Source: UBA6912 sp963792895
GTDB lineage: Bacteria; Actinomycetota; Acidimicrobiia; Spongiisociales; UBA5794
Assembly: GCA_963792895.1 (NCBI GenBank)
Contig: CAWBYA010000003.1
Location: 620,001-684,000, forward strand
Direction of reading: 5' to 3'
DNA length: 64,000 nucleotides
A program made the translations under genes and the position numbers. Numbering within the stretch: the first letter of the stretch is position 1; every line of letters begins with the position of its first letter. Shown piece after piece: positions 19,202 through 27,634 of this stretch. Under the pieces are notes generated by a model, which was not told where the DNA came from, did no database searches, and saw only the letters and a program-made list of their open reading frames with translations.

Positions 19202-20044
19202 ATGAGCCAGGTCGTACGCGCCGCGCTCGTCCAATCCGCGTGGACCGGTGACAAGGAGTCGATGGTCGACAAGAACGTGGGGTACGCCCGGGACGCCGCC
19301 GCCCAGGGTGCGCAGGTTCTGTGCTTCCAGGAGATCTTCAGCAGCTCCTATTTCTGCAACGTGCAGGACCCCACGTACTACGACGAGGCCGAGGAGATCC
19401 CCGGCGGCCCGACGATGCAGCGAATGATGGGGCTCGCCAAGGAGACCGGGATGGTGCTGGTGGTGCCCATCTACGAACGCGTCGACGAGGGCACGTTCTA
19501 CAACACGGCCGGTGTGATCGACGCCGACGGCTCGCTGCTCGGCATCTATCGCAAGACGCACATCCCGCAGGTCGAGGGCTTCTGGGAGAAGTTCTACTTC
19601 CGGCCCGGCAACCTCGGCTATCCCGTCTTCGACACGGCAGTAGGTCGGATCGGTGTCTACATCTGTTACGACCGCCACTTCCCGGAAGGCTGGCGAGTGC
19701 TGGGCCTCAAGGGGGCGAAGATCGTTTTCAACCCGTCGGCAACGACTCGGGGTCACTCGCGGTACTTGTGGGAGCTCGAACAGCCTGCGGCTGCGGTCGC
19801 CAACGAGTATTTCGTCGGTGCCATCAATCGAGTGGGCGCCGAGGGTTTGACGGATACGGATTACTACGGGTCTTCGTATTTCGCCAGCCCGCGTGGCCGG
19901 CTCGTGGGCGAGCATGCATCCGATACCAACGACGAGGTGCTGGTGCGTGACCTCGACATGGGTCTCATCGAAGAGGTTCGGCGTCATTGGGCCTTCTACC
20001 GCGATCGCAGACCCGACGTCTACACCGACATCACCCAGCTCTAG
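19202..20044 (+). CDS. Beta-ureidopropionase / N-carbamoylputrescine amidase family hydrolase
   Basis: A nitrilase-superfamily enzyme of 280 residues with Glu44 (VLCFQEIFSSSYFC), Lys118 (IYRKTHIPQVEGFWEKFYF) and Cys155 (VYICYDRHFPEGWRVLG). The opening and the YLWELEQPAAAVANEYFVGA block are those of beta-ureidopropionase (last step of reductive pyrimidine breakdown) and N-carbamoylputrescine amidase (agmatine route). Sequence alone does not separate the two. ATG 19202 has a good Shine-Dalgarno AGGAGA. It is divergent from the N-carbamoyl hydrolase / diaminopropionate lyase operon, so all three probably serve ureido-compound catabolism. Confidence 0.9.
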   Translation: MSQVVRAALVQSAWTGDKESMVDKNVGYARDAAAQGAQVLCFQEIFSSSYFCNVQDPTYYDEAEEIPGGPTMQRMMGLAKETGMVLVVPIYERVDEGTFYNTAGVIDADGSLLGIYRKTHIPQVEGFWEKFYFRPGNLGYPVFDTAVGRIGVYICYDRHFPEGWRVLGLKGAKIVFNPSATTRGHSRYLWELEQPAAAVANEYFVGAINRVGAEGLTDTDYYGSSYFASPRGRLVGEHASDTNDEVLVRDLDMGLIEEVRRHWAFYRDRRPDVYTDITQL

Positions 20045-20083
20045 GCGGAGGCTGGCTCTTCGCCGAGCCCGGCGCGGAGCGAG

Positions 20084-20290
20084 ATGGGAGACGACTCGCG
20101 GCAAAATGGGCACGAGGAGGTCGTGGCCGGCTCCCGGTCCACCGTCCGACCAGCCGACGATCCCGATGACGGAGTCATGCCACTCGTCGACCACACGGAC
20201 GTGCCGCTTCTCGGTGTCCTGCGGTTCGGGATCGAAGAACGCCGGTCATTGCGGGAGACACAAGACGACCGATTCTTTGAATGCTCATGA
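20084..20290 (+). CDS. Possible small acidic protein
   Basis: A 68-residue frame starts at ATG 20084 and ends at 20290. It has a plausible middle (DDGVMPLVDHTDVPLLGVLRF) and GGAG a few bases upstream. It overlaps the end of the convergent LtrA gene by 6 bases. No family is recognised, and it could be chance. Confidence 0.25.
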   Translation: MGDDSRQNGHEEVVAGSRSTVRPADDPDDGVMPLVDHTDVPLLGVLRFGIEERRSLRETQDDRFFECS

Positions 20291-21430
20291 CCACGAAGAC
20301 ACGGTGAGGCGTCCGCGTGTGCGCTCCACGACCATGGCCGTCACCAGGATGGCGAACACGACGAACAGCAGCACGTTGGCTCGAACCTCCAGCGGCGGCA
20401 CCATCAGCAACGCCACGATGACGGCGGCACCTACCCGCTCCACGAGAACCGGTCCCGCGATCCGGCGCACGATGGCGGCTTGCGCCAGCATTGCCAGCCC
20501 GATTGCCATTGCCACCAGCAGTCGCGTGAAGCCGCTCAGCGGATCCCCAGGGTGCAGCACCACCTCTTCGGCGGCGGCGGCGAAGAGCACGACGCCGGCG
20601 ACCATCGGGTAGTGGCCGAGCGAGTACGCATCACGGGCGACGGGCCCCTGAGCGTCGCCCGCGGCTCGCAACGCATCCTCCACACGCTCCGCGAAGTGGT
20701 CGAAGTAAGACCACCACAAGGCAGACGCGACCGCGACTGCGAGCAGCATCGTGACGACCAACACGCCGTCCAGCGGACGCCCCGCGGCGACGATGCCGAC
20801 GGCAACGATCCCCTCGCCGAGGGCGATGATGTAGATGAGGCCGTGGCGTTCGGCGAAGTGGCCGGCTCGGATGTGCCACGCGTCACCACCGGCGAGCCCG
20901 GCGGCGCCGAACTCGAGCAGGATCCCTGCCAGCCAGATCCACGACCGCGCCGGCGGGTCGACGAATGCTCCGATGAGGAGGACCAGTGGCCCGACCCACG
21001 AGACGGCGGCGAAGCGCCGTGCGGCGGCACGGGTGTCCACATCCGTGGTTTCCGACACGTGCAGCCACACCCCGGTGACTCGCACAGCGATGTAGCCGAT
21101 GACGAGACCCCGCCCGCCGTCCGCAAACGCCGTCGGTACCGACACTGCCATGACCAGCGCCGCACCCATGGCGAGGAAGAATGCGATGCGTGTGCGGTCC
21201 GAATCGAGGGCGATCGAGTTGGCGGTCCATGTGAACTGCGTCCATCCCCACCACAGCATGGCAAGTACCAAGGCGGCTCGCCAGAGTGCACGACCGTCGT
21301 GGCCTTCGACGATGAGCGCCACCGTTTGGGTGATCCCCAGGACGAAGACGAGATCGAAGAACAACTCCAGCGGCAAGACCGCCTTGTCGTCGGTGAGGTG
21401 GTCGTCGGTTCGGTCTTCCACAGCCGACAC
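20285..21430 (-). CDS. ltrA: Low-temperature requirement A (LtrA) family membrane protein
   Basis: About 381 residues, nearly all hydrophobic helices. The family signature near the N-terminus is LPLELFFDLVFVLGITQTVA, followed by LWWGWTQFTWTANSI and, in the middle, ERHGLIYIIALGEGIVAVG, all diagnostic of LtrA. The protein was first linked to growth of Listeria at low temperature; its biochemical role is not known. GTG 21430 (VSAVEDRTDDHL) is preferred over the upstream extension, which is not conserved in kind. Confidence 0.88.
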   Translation of the reverse strand: MSAVEDRTDDHLTDDKAVLPLELFFDLVFVLGITQTVALIVEGHDGRALWRAALVLAMLWWGWTQFTWTANSIALDSDRTRIAFFLAMGAALVMAVSVPTAFADGGRGLVIGYIAVRVTGVWLHVSETTDVDTRAAARRFAAVSWVGPLVLLIGAFVDPPARSWIWLAGILLEFGAAGLAGGDAWHIRAGHFAERHGLIYIIALGEGIVAVGIVAAGRPLDGVLVVTMLLAVAVASALWWSYFDHFAERVEDALRAAGDAQGPVARDAYSLGHYPMVAGVVLFAAAAEEVVLHPGDPLSGFTRLLVAMAIGLAMLAQAAIVRRIAGPVLVERVGAAVIVALLMVPPLEVRANVLLFVVFAILVTAMVVERTRGRLTVSSWS

Positions 21431-21552
21431 CCTATTCAGTTGCGGCCCTCCGTGAGCTAAGGGCCCAACGTCGCACACGGGCTGCGCTGCGGGTCGCACG
21501 GTAGGTTTCCTGAGGGCTGACAGACGCCACCGCTCACGCAGAGGGGTGCGCT

Positions 21553-21996
21553 ATGGCATCGAACAGGTATCCGGTTGCCGAAGCCGGCTTTCTCGTCACC
21601 CATCTCGTTGTCGCCGCAGACGTGGCGACGACGAGCGCCTTCTATGCCGACCTGCTTGGGGGCGAGATCGTGTTCCAGAGCCCGGGCGCGCCGACGATGG
21701 TGAAGCTGGCCAACACGTGGGTGATCGTCGTGAAAGGAGGCGGAGGTACCCCGGACAAGCCGGAAGTGACGCTGGGCCCGCCGACCGACCGAGACCGATT
21801 CCATGCGTTCATGAACATCCGGGTTGCGGACATCCAGACGATCTATGGAGCATGGTCGGCCAAGGGCGTCGAGTTCATCACGCCGCCCATCGACAACGGC
21901 GGCTACGAGATGCGGTGCTACATCCGAGATCCGGACGGACGCATCATCGAAGTCGGGCAGCACACGGGGATGCTGGAGCACTTCGGCATCACATGA
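21553..21996 (+). CDS. VOC-family (glyoxalase/dioxygenase fold) protein
   Basis: 147 residues with two beta-alpha-beta-beta-beta repeats. The first runs from FLVTHLVVAADVATTSAFYA to WVIVVKGGG; the second from FMNIRVADIQTIYGAW to CYIRDPDGRIIEVGQ. The metal-ligand positions typical of VOC enzymes are His (THLVV), His (FHAFMN) and Glu (IIEVGQ). Function could be glyoxalase, ring-cleavage dioxygenase or fosfomycin-type resistance. The ATG is preceded by GAGGGG. It is transcribed alone; the 229 bp after it hold no gene. Confidence 0.8.
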   Translation: MASNRYPVAEAGFLVTHLVVAADVATTSAFYADLLGGEIVFQSPGAPTMVKLANTWVIVVKGGGGTPDKPEVTLGPPTDRDRFHAFMNIRVADIQTIYGAWSAKGVEFITPPIDNGGYEMRCYIRDPDGRIIEVGQHTGMLEHFGIT

Positions 21997-22225
21997 GGCG
22001 ATCGTCTCGAGGGCCGCGCGCGATGGGAGGGACGTTCCCGCGCCGGCCCAAGAGTTGCGGTCGGTCATGCCATTTGGGCGCGCCGCTCCGGCTCCGGCAT
22101 CAGCGGTCGGCTCGCCCAGGGGCTCGCCTGTCCGCTGAGCCTCCCGGTGGAGTGTACGGGCAGTCTCCTGGCCGGCACGAGGGCCGATCTGGTTGGATCG
22201 AGATCCCAACGCATAGGAGTGCTGC

Positions 22226-22597
22226 GTGAATGCCTTTCTGTGGATCCTCCAGATCGTGCTGGGGGCAGCGTTCCTCATGGCCGGTGCAGCGAAGCTCCAG
22301 CCGAAAGAGAAGCTCTTCGAGCGGATGGCGTGGGTCGAGGAGTTCGACGGCACTCAGCTCAAGGGTATTGCGATCGTCGAGGTCGTGGGTGCGCTCGGCC
22401 TCGTGCTTCCCGGGCTGCTCGACATCGTTCCCGGGATCACGCCGTGGGCGGCCCTCGGTCTTGCGCTGACGATGGCTCTTGCCGCCGCATTGCACATCCG
22501 GCGCAAGGAGTACGTGCCTGAGATGATGATCAACGTCGTGCTGGGAGTCCTGTCGCTCGTCGTCGTCTGGGGGCGCTTCGGTGACTACGCCTTCTAG
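22226..22597 (+). CDS. DoxX-family membrane protein
   Basis: 123 residues with four transmembrane helices: LWILQIVLGAAFLMAGAAKL, IAIVEVVGALGLVLPGLLDI, WAALGLALTMALAAALH and INVVLGVLSLVVVWGRF. The block AAFLMAGAAKL is the DoxX hallmark. Members include subunits linked to thiosulfate:quinone reductase and oxidative-stress complexes, but short stand-alone forms like this one are uncharacterised. AGGAG precedes the GTG start. Confidence 0.85.
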   Translation: MNAFLWILQIVLGAAFLMAGAAKLQPKEKLFERMAWVEEFDGTQLKGIAIVEVVGALGLVLPGLLDIVPGITPWAALGLALTMALAAALHIRRKEYVPEMMINVVLGVLSLVVVWGRFGDYAF

Positions 22598-22710
22598 CAA
22601 GCCGACTGAGGGCTGCCGGTGCGCCGCCGTTCGTGCGTCTCTTCCGCTGCCCATGGAGTTCGCGTGGGCCTCGCGTCACAGCAGACCCTGGCGGGGAGTT
22701 GAATGGAGGC

Positions 22711-23738
22711 GTGTTTGCGCCCATCGTCACCGACCGGCTCCGCATTCGCGCCTTCGCCCTGTCGGACGCTGACGACTTCTGGCGGCGGCGCAACGATCCA
22801 GACGCTGCGCGGTTTCAGAACTGGGAGCTGCCGTTCCCCCGGGAGCGCGCCGATGACATCGTTGCCGAGCTCGTTGCCATGGATGGTCCGGCCGTCGACG
22901 AGTGGTGGATGGCGATCGTGGAGCATCGGGAGACGGGAGAGACGCTCGGCGACCTGGCCCTCCACCTGAGCTGGGAGGGCCGCACCGCCGAGGTCGGCTA
23001 CACGTTCTGGCCTCGCCATTGGGGGAAGCGCTATGCCGTGGAGGCCCTCGAAGCGCTCATCGCCTATCTCTACGAGCGGCTGCACGTGACACGAGTGTTC
23101 GGGATGCTGCATCCCGACAATCCTGCGTCGGCGATGGTGCTCGAGCGATCCGGGATGCTGTTCGAGGGCCACACTCGCTCGTCGTTCTGGCTTGGAGACG
23201 AATGCTCCGACGACTGGATCTACGGTATGACCCGCTCCGATTGGGAGGCGTGGGTGAACCGTCCCCGGGGTGCTCCTCGTGACCTGCGATTGATCGAGAT
23301 CAGCACGGCAAACGAGCGGTCCGTCTCGCGCCTTGCGACCCACAAGTCGCAGGAGCGCTTCGTTGCGCCGATGCACTCCTCATTCACCGATGCGCTCTTC
23401 CCCGAGATCGTGGACGGGGCTCCGGTTGTCCCCTGGATGCGCGCCGTTGAGGCCGATGGCGAGATCGTCGGGTTCGTGATGCTGGCGTTGCGCACGGAGG
23501 CCCATCCCGAACCCTTCCTGTGGCGGCTGCTGATCGACCGGTTGCATCAGCGGCGCGGTATCGGGGGGCGTGTCCTCGATTTGATCGCAACTGAATGCCG
23601 TGCGATGGGCGACGCTGCGCTCGTCACGAGCTGGGGGAAGGGAAGGGATCGCCACGTGCCTTCTATCTCGCCAACGGCTTCGTGCTCACCGGCCGACTCA
23701 TCGACGGTGAGACCGAAGCCCGCAGACAGCTGGCGTGA
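22711..23738 (+). CDS. Tandem GNAT acetyltransferase, RimJ/RimL-like plus second GNAT domain (frameshifted)
   Basis: Two acetyltransferase domains in one chain. The first (residues ~5-175) is of RimJ/RimL type: VTDRLRIRAFALSDADDFW, TFWPRHWGKRYAVEALEALI and NPASAMVLERSGM. The second (~185-340) has LIEISTANERSVSRLATHKS and LLIDRLHQRRGIGGRVLDLI (acetyl-CoA loop), like Spe/Blt-type enzymes. A G is missing in the G-run at 23631-23636. Past it the next frame gives SPRAFYLANGFVLTGRLIDG and stops at 23736-23738, the normal GNAT ending. GTG 22711 is likely because TDRL follows after six residues; GTG 22633 is the alternative. Substrates unknown. Confidence 0.75.
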
Positions 23739-23827
23739 CCAGTCGGGATGCACTGCGATCGCTGAGGACCAAACGCCCCTAGCGGCCCGAAGCGTGGCGG
23801 CGGTAGCGTCGGAATCACGAGGTGTCT

Positions 23828-24913
23828 ATGCGCCCCAAGACGCTGATCGCATGCGTCATCCTCCTGGTGGCGAGCTGCAGCACGGAGTCCGGTTCGGCCA
23901 AAACGGCGTCACCGCCCGCCATCACGACGACAACTGCTGTCGCACCGACGACGGCCACAACGAGCGCAGCAGCCGCTGTCGCGACCACATCGACCGGTCC
24001 GCCCGCTTCGACCGTCTCGACCACCGCAACGCCGACGACAACGGAGGCGCCCGACACCACGCCGCCCGTGCTCGTGGTGGATGACCCGGCACCGAACGCC
24101 ATCGTGACTGAAGCGGCCTATCGGTTCTCCGGCAGCACCGAACCGGGCGCCACGGTGGTTGCCGCAGGACGCTATCCCGCCGACGTCGCAGACGATGGCC
24201 GCTGGTCGATCGTCCTGATGCTGAACCCGGGCGGCAATGTCGCCACGCTCGTGGCCGGAGACGCCGGAGGCAACACGACTGAGGTGCGGGTGCCGGTCTT
24301 TCTGCATGCGTGCGTCGACGCGGCACGGGTAGCTATGGCCGCGGGCGCCTCCGAGATCTCGACGCTCACCGCAGACCTCGACGGCGATCGCGAGCCCGAC
24401 ACCGTCACCTCGTACCTCGCCGGCGGTCGGTGGCGGGTTCATGTGAAGCTCGCCTATGGATGGGAGAGCGAGACGGATATCACCCGATACGTGACCGACC
24501 TACCACCGCCGTCGCCGGTGCGGGTCGTCCACCTCGGTCCGCCGGCGGTCCTGGTGAAGCTTGGGGGAAACCTGGTGGGTGCGTCGTACGGTTTCGTCGC
24601 CCTCGCCGGGTGCTCGCTCGTGCCGGCTCTGGGCTCGACGGGCGACATGCCGGAGCTGTGGAACGGCGGCGGGCTGTATCACTACGAGTTCTTCGTGTGC
24701 GGGAACGATGCTGTCACCGAGGTGACGCTCGGACGGGGGGAGACGTCGATCAGCGTCACCGAGACCAGATATCCGTTTTCCGGGGAGACGATGCGATTCG
24801 GTCAGCCGATCATCACTGAGGAGGACATGCCCGCTCCTGCACCTGCCGAAGGCGCGCCCGACCTCGCATGGCAGGAGGCGTTGGAGCGCAACGGCGAAAC
24901 CTGCGTTCCGTGA
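23828..24913 (+). CDS. Exported lipoprotein with Thr/Ala-rich linker
   Basis: The signal peptide MRPKTLIACVILLVASCS ends in a lipobox (LVAS-C). A ~45-residue Thr/Ala/Pro linker follows, then a bacterial Ig-like domain (PPVLVVDDPAPNAIVTEAAY to GGNTTEVRVPVFL) and a C-terminal globular domain with ISTLTADLDGDREPDTVTSY. The latter reads like an FG-GAP/EF-hand-type calcium-binding loop (DLDGDREPD). GAGGTG sits 5 bases before ATG 23828. It is anchored on the outer face of the membrane. Role unknown. Confidence 0.75.
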   Translation: MRPKTLIACVILLVASCSTESGSAKTASPPAITTTTAVAPTTATTSAAAAVATTSTGPPASTVSTTATPTTTEAPDTTPPVLVVDDPAPNAIVTEAAYRFSGSTEPGATVVAAGRYPADVADDGRWSIVLMLNPGGNVATLVAGDAGGNTTEVRVPVFLHACVDAARVAMAAGASEISTLTADLDGDREPDTVTSYLAGGRWRVHVKLAYGWESETDITRYVTDLPPPSPVRVVHLGPPAVLVKLGGNLVGASYGFVALAGCSLVPALGSTGDMPELWNGGGLYHYEFFVCGNDAVTEVTLGRGETSISVTETRYPFSGETMRFGQPIITEEDMPAPAPAEGAPDLAWQEALERNGETCVP

Positions 24914-24950
24914 CCAGGGTGTCGTGGGCGCGCCCTGTAGGCGCGCCGCA

Positions 24951-25181
24951 TCACGTTTCGATGCCTAATGCCCCGAAGATCCGCTCGCGTTCCGTGGTGT
25001 AGACGTCTTCGGAGATGAGCTCGGCTGCGTGACGCTCGCTCAACACGCGAAACTCCTCCATGAGAGCGGCTTCGTCCGGCCCTTCTTCAGCGTCGGCCGC
25101 CTCGGTGGGTGCGGCGTCTTTGCGAGCCTGCTTGGCTGCCTTCTTCTCGGCGTGTGCCCGTTCCCGGGCACGCTTCGCCAT
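24951..25181 (-). CDS. Small SHOCT-like protein downstream of the cold-shock gene
   Basis: About 76 residues: a Lys/Arg/Ala-rich helix (RARERAHAEKKAAKQARKD), an acidic linker, and a C-terminal LMEEFRVLSERHAAELISED followed by YTTERERIFGAL. That last part has the pattern of SHOCT domains (short helical oligomerisation modules). ATG 25181 has GAGAAGG upstream. It starts 25 bp after the cold-shock gene and is probably in its transcript. Role unknown. Confidence 0.6.
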   Translation of the reverse strand: MAKRARERAHAEKKAAKQARKDAAPTEAADAEEGPDEAALMEEFRVLSERHAAELISEDVYTTERERIFGALGIET

Positions 25182-25206
25182 ACCTTCTCGGCCTCGTTGT
25201 GCCACG

Positions 25207-25410
25207 TCAGGCCGGGCGTACGTTGACCGCCTCGGGACCCTTGCGGCCCGCTGCGGTCTCGTACGTCACGGTCTGTCCGGTCGTGAGGGTGGCGCCGGGG
25301 CCACCGGCCAGGTTGGACTTGTGGACGAAGACGTCGTCTCCGTCCGGCGACGTGATGAAGCCAAAGCCCTTCTGTTCGTTGAAGAACTTGACGGTTCCTG
25401 TTGCTGTCAT
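25207..25410 (-). CDS. Cold-shock domain protein
   Basis: A 67-residue single OB-fold RNA/DNA-binding protein. RNP1 is present in GTVKFFNEQKGFGFITSPDG and RNP2 in DDVFVHKSNL. The length and both motifs match CspA-type RNA chaperones. GGAGG lies shortly before ATG 25410. A strong hairpin is found about 180 bp upstream (25590-25624), within a possible 5' leader. The SHOCT-like gene follows. Confidence 0.95.
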   Translation of the reverse strand: MTATGTVKFFNEQKGFGFITSPDGDDVFVHKSNLAGGPGATLTTGQTVTYETAAGRKGPEAVNVRPA

Positions 25411-25589
25411 TGTTCGACCTCCAGGTCGTGCGTCGCGAGCGACGCTCCGGGCAGCTACCCGGTATCTTCGTATTCGTCTGCGCTCGGCGCCGAGACGGGC
25501 TGGCGCAAGAGGGAAGTGCGATACGCGAATTCCCTGAACGGCCACGCCGGCTCGTCACGCATTCGATGTGCGGACTCCGGGGAATCACG

Positions 25590-25624
25590 AAAAACGAATG
25601 GTCGGTTCCCTCGCAGGGACCGAC
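25590..25624 (-). terminator. Strong hairpin with T-run on the minus strand
   Basis: GTCGG-T-TCCCT (25601-25611) pairs with AGGGA-CCGAC (25615-25624) over a 3-base loop, with one bulged T. Read on the minus strand it is followed within 8 bases by TTTTT (25590-25594), the form of an intrinsic terminator. No minus-strand gene lies upstream before asnS. It may be a leader attenuator for the cold-shock gene or may end antisense transcription. Confidence 0.5.
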
Positions 25625-25764
25625 GCAGCGAGACCCGAGCTCAATCGGGTACTGATGAGGTTAGGGGCCACGCCGCGTTTGTGCGAGCTTTCGCTTCGCC
25701 GGCCTCGCTGCACGGTGGGCGGCCGGTGCGCCGCCTATCGTTACGGCCTCGTGAGGAGCGGGAC

Positions 25765-27159
25765 ATGCAGAGGCAGTTGATCAAGCACGTGCTCGGCCGT
25801 GAGGATTTTGGCGCCGAGGTGACCGTTGCCGGTTGGGTGCGGACGCGACGCGACTCCAAGGGTGGATTCTCGTTCGTCGAGATCAATGACGGCTCGAGCT
25901 TCTCCGGCCTCCAAGTCATTGCGGATGGGGGACTCGCCAACTACGAGTCCGACGTGCTGCAACTCACGATCGGGAGTGCCGTGCGGGTCACGGGCGAGCT
26001 GGCGGAGTCGCCCGGGTCGGGGCAGCGGGTCGAGGTGAAGGCAACCGAGGTGGTCGTGTTCGGCTTCGCAGACCCCGATACGTACCCGCTCCAGAAGAAG
26101 CGCGTCTCGTTCGAGCGGCTGCGGGAGATCGCCCACCTGCGCCCCCGCACCAACACCATCGGCGCCATTGCTCGGGTGCGCAACACGCTCGCCTACGCCA
26201 CACACCGCTTCTTCCAAGACCGCGATTTCCTCTACTTGCAGACGCCGGTGATCACGGCGAGCGACGCCGAGGGCGCAGGCGCCATGTTCCGCGTCACGTC
26301 GCTCGACCCAGAAGCGCCGCCGCGCACCCAGGGAGGTTCGGTGGACTACGGCGAAGACTTCTTCGGCCGTCCGACCTTCCTCACGGTGAGCGGTCAGCTC
26401 AACGCCGAGAGCTACGCCCTTGCCCTCGATCGGGTGTACACATTCGGGCCGACGTTTCGGGCCGAGAACTCCAACACGAGGCGGCATCTCGCCGAGTTCT
26501 GGATGATCGAGCCGGAGATGGCCTTTGCCGACCTCGGCGACAACGCGGATCTCGCCGAGGACTATGTGCGTCATCTCGTGCGATCCGTGCTCGACACCTG
26601 CGGCGAGGATGTCGAGTTCTTCAACAAGTGGGTGGATCAGACGTTGCTGGACACGTTGACGCTGGTGGCGGACACGCCGTTCGAACGGATCACCTATACC
26701 GCGGCGGTCGACATGCTCGAACGGGCCGACCAGGAGTTCGAGTTCCCCGTGCACTGGGGCGCCGATCTGCAGTCCGAACACGAGCGCTACCTCACCGAGA
26801 CGGCCATCGGAAAGCCCACGATCGTCACGGACTTCCCGTTCGAATTCAAAGCCTTCTACATGCGCCGCAACGACGACGGGAAGACAGTTGCTGCCATGGA
26901 CGTGCTCGTCCCGCAGATCGGCGAGATCGTCGGCGGCAGCCAGCGCGAGGAGCGTCTCGACGTGCTGGGGCAGTCGATGGCTGCGAAGGGCATGGACGAG
27001 GAGCACTACCAGTGGTATCTCGACCTGCGCCGTTTCGGGAGCGCCCCCCATTCCGGCTTCGGGCTGGGCTTGGAGCGAGTCGTGCAGTTCTGCACCGGAA
27101 TGCAGAACATCCGCGACGTCATCCCGTTTCCCCGCACACCCCGCAACGCAGATTTCTGA
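25765..27159 (+). CDS. asnS: Asparaginyl-tRNA synthetase
   Basis: A class IIb aminoacyl-tRNA synthetase that charges tRNA-Asn. The N-terminal OB-fold anticodon-binding domain is at ~1-110 (VTVAGWVRTRRDSKGGFSFV). Catalytic motif 2 reads TFGPTFRAENSNTRRHLAEF and motif 3 reads GSAPHSGFGLGLERVVQF. EFWMIEPEMAF and the ending RDVIPFPRTPRNADF are typical. The AsnRS call over AspRS rests on this motif 2/3 pattern. 464 residues, normal. The start ATG 25765 follows GAGGAG. Confidence 0.95.
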   Translation: MQRQLIKHVLGREDFGAEVTVAGWVRTRRDSKGGFSFVEINDGSSFSGLQVIADGGLANYESDVLQLTIGSAVRVTGELAESPGSGQRVEVKATEVVVFGFADPDTYPLQKKRVSFERLREIAHLRPRTNTIGAIARVRNTLAYATHRFFQDRDFLYLQTPVITASDAEGAGAMFRVTSLDPEAPPRTQGGSVDYGEDFFGRPTFLTVSGQLNAESYALALDRVYTFGPTFRAENSNTRRHLAEFWMIEPEMAFADLGDNADLAEDYVRHLVRSVLDTCGEDVEFFNKWVDQTLLDTLTLVADTPFERITYTAAVDMLERADQEFEFPVHWGADLQSEHERYLTETAIGKPTIVTDFPFEFKAFYMRRNDDGKTVAAMDVLVPQIGEIVGGSQREERLDVLGQSMAAKGMDEEHYQWYLDLRRFGSAPHSGFGLGLERVVQFCTGMQNIRDVIPFPRTPRNADF

Positions 27160-27251
27160 GCCTGTCCGGCTGGCCGGTCGCCGCCCGATGGTCGGGGCGG
27201 GATGCCGCTGCCGGCCGGTAGCGTGTGCGAAGTCCAACCGAGAGAGGCGCC

Positions 27252-27634
27252 GTGGCAGAGAACGCACAGACCGTGTACCCCGTGGTGCGCTATCGAGATG
27301 CGAAGGCTGCGATCGTCTGGCTGGTGACGACGCTCGGTTTCGTCGAGCACGAGGTGCATCCTGGGGAGGGCGACGAGATCGCTCACGCCCAGCTGGCCTT
27401 CGGTGGCGGGCTGATCATGCTCGGGTCGGCGCGGGAAGGCTCGTCGATCGGCGAGACTACGGTGTACATGGCTACCGCTGATGCCGACGTGGCCTACGAG
27501 CGGGCGCGCGCCGCGGGGCAGACATCATGTACGAGCCGTACGAGACCGACTACGGCAGCCGGGAGTTCGGCGTCCGTGACCCCGAAGGCAACTCCTGGAG
27601 CATCGGCACCTACCAACCGGTTGCCGGCGGGTGA
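27252..27634 (+). CDS. VOC-family protein (frameshifted)
   Basis: About 127 residues of the glyoxalase/bleomycin-resistance type: TVYPVVRYRDAKAAIVWLVT, LGFVEHEVHPGEGDEIAHAQ, and a second repeat around DADVAYERARAAG. At 27515-27519 a G is missing in a G-run. The next frame gives DIMYEPYETDYGSREFGVRD and then PEGNSWSIGTYQP, the usual C-terminus, and stops at 27632-27634. GTG 27252 follows GAGAGAGG. Its stop overlaps the GTG of the hydrolase gene (GTGA), so the two are coupled. Confidence 0.8.

Noticed and set aside
25590..25680. T-box-like leader before asnS
   Set aside because: The stem is strong, but the conserved T-box sequence and a specifier loop with an Asn codon were not found.
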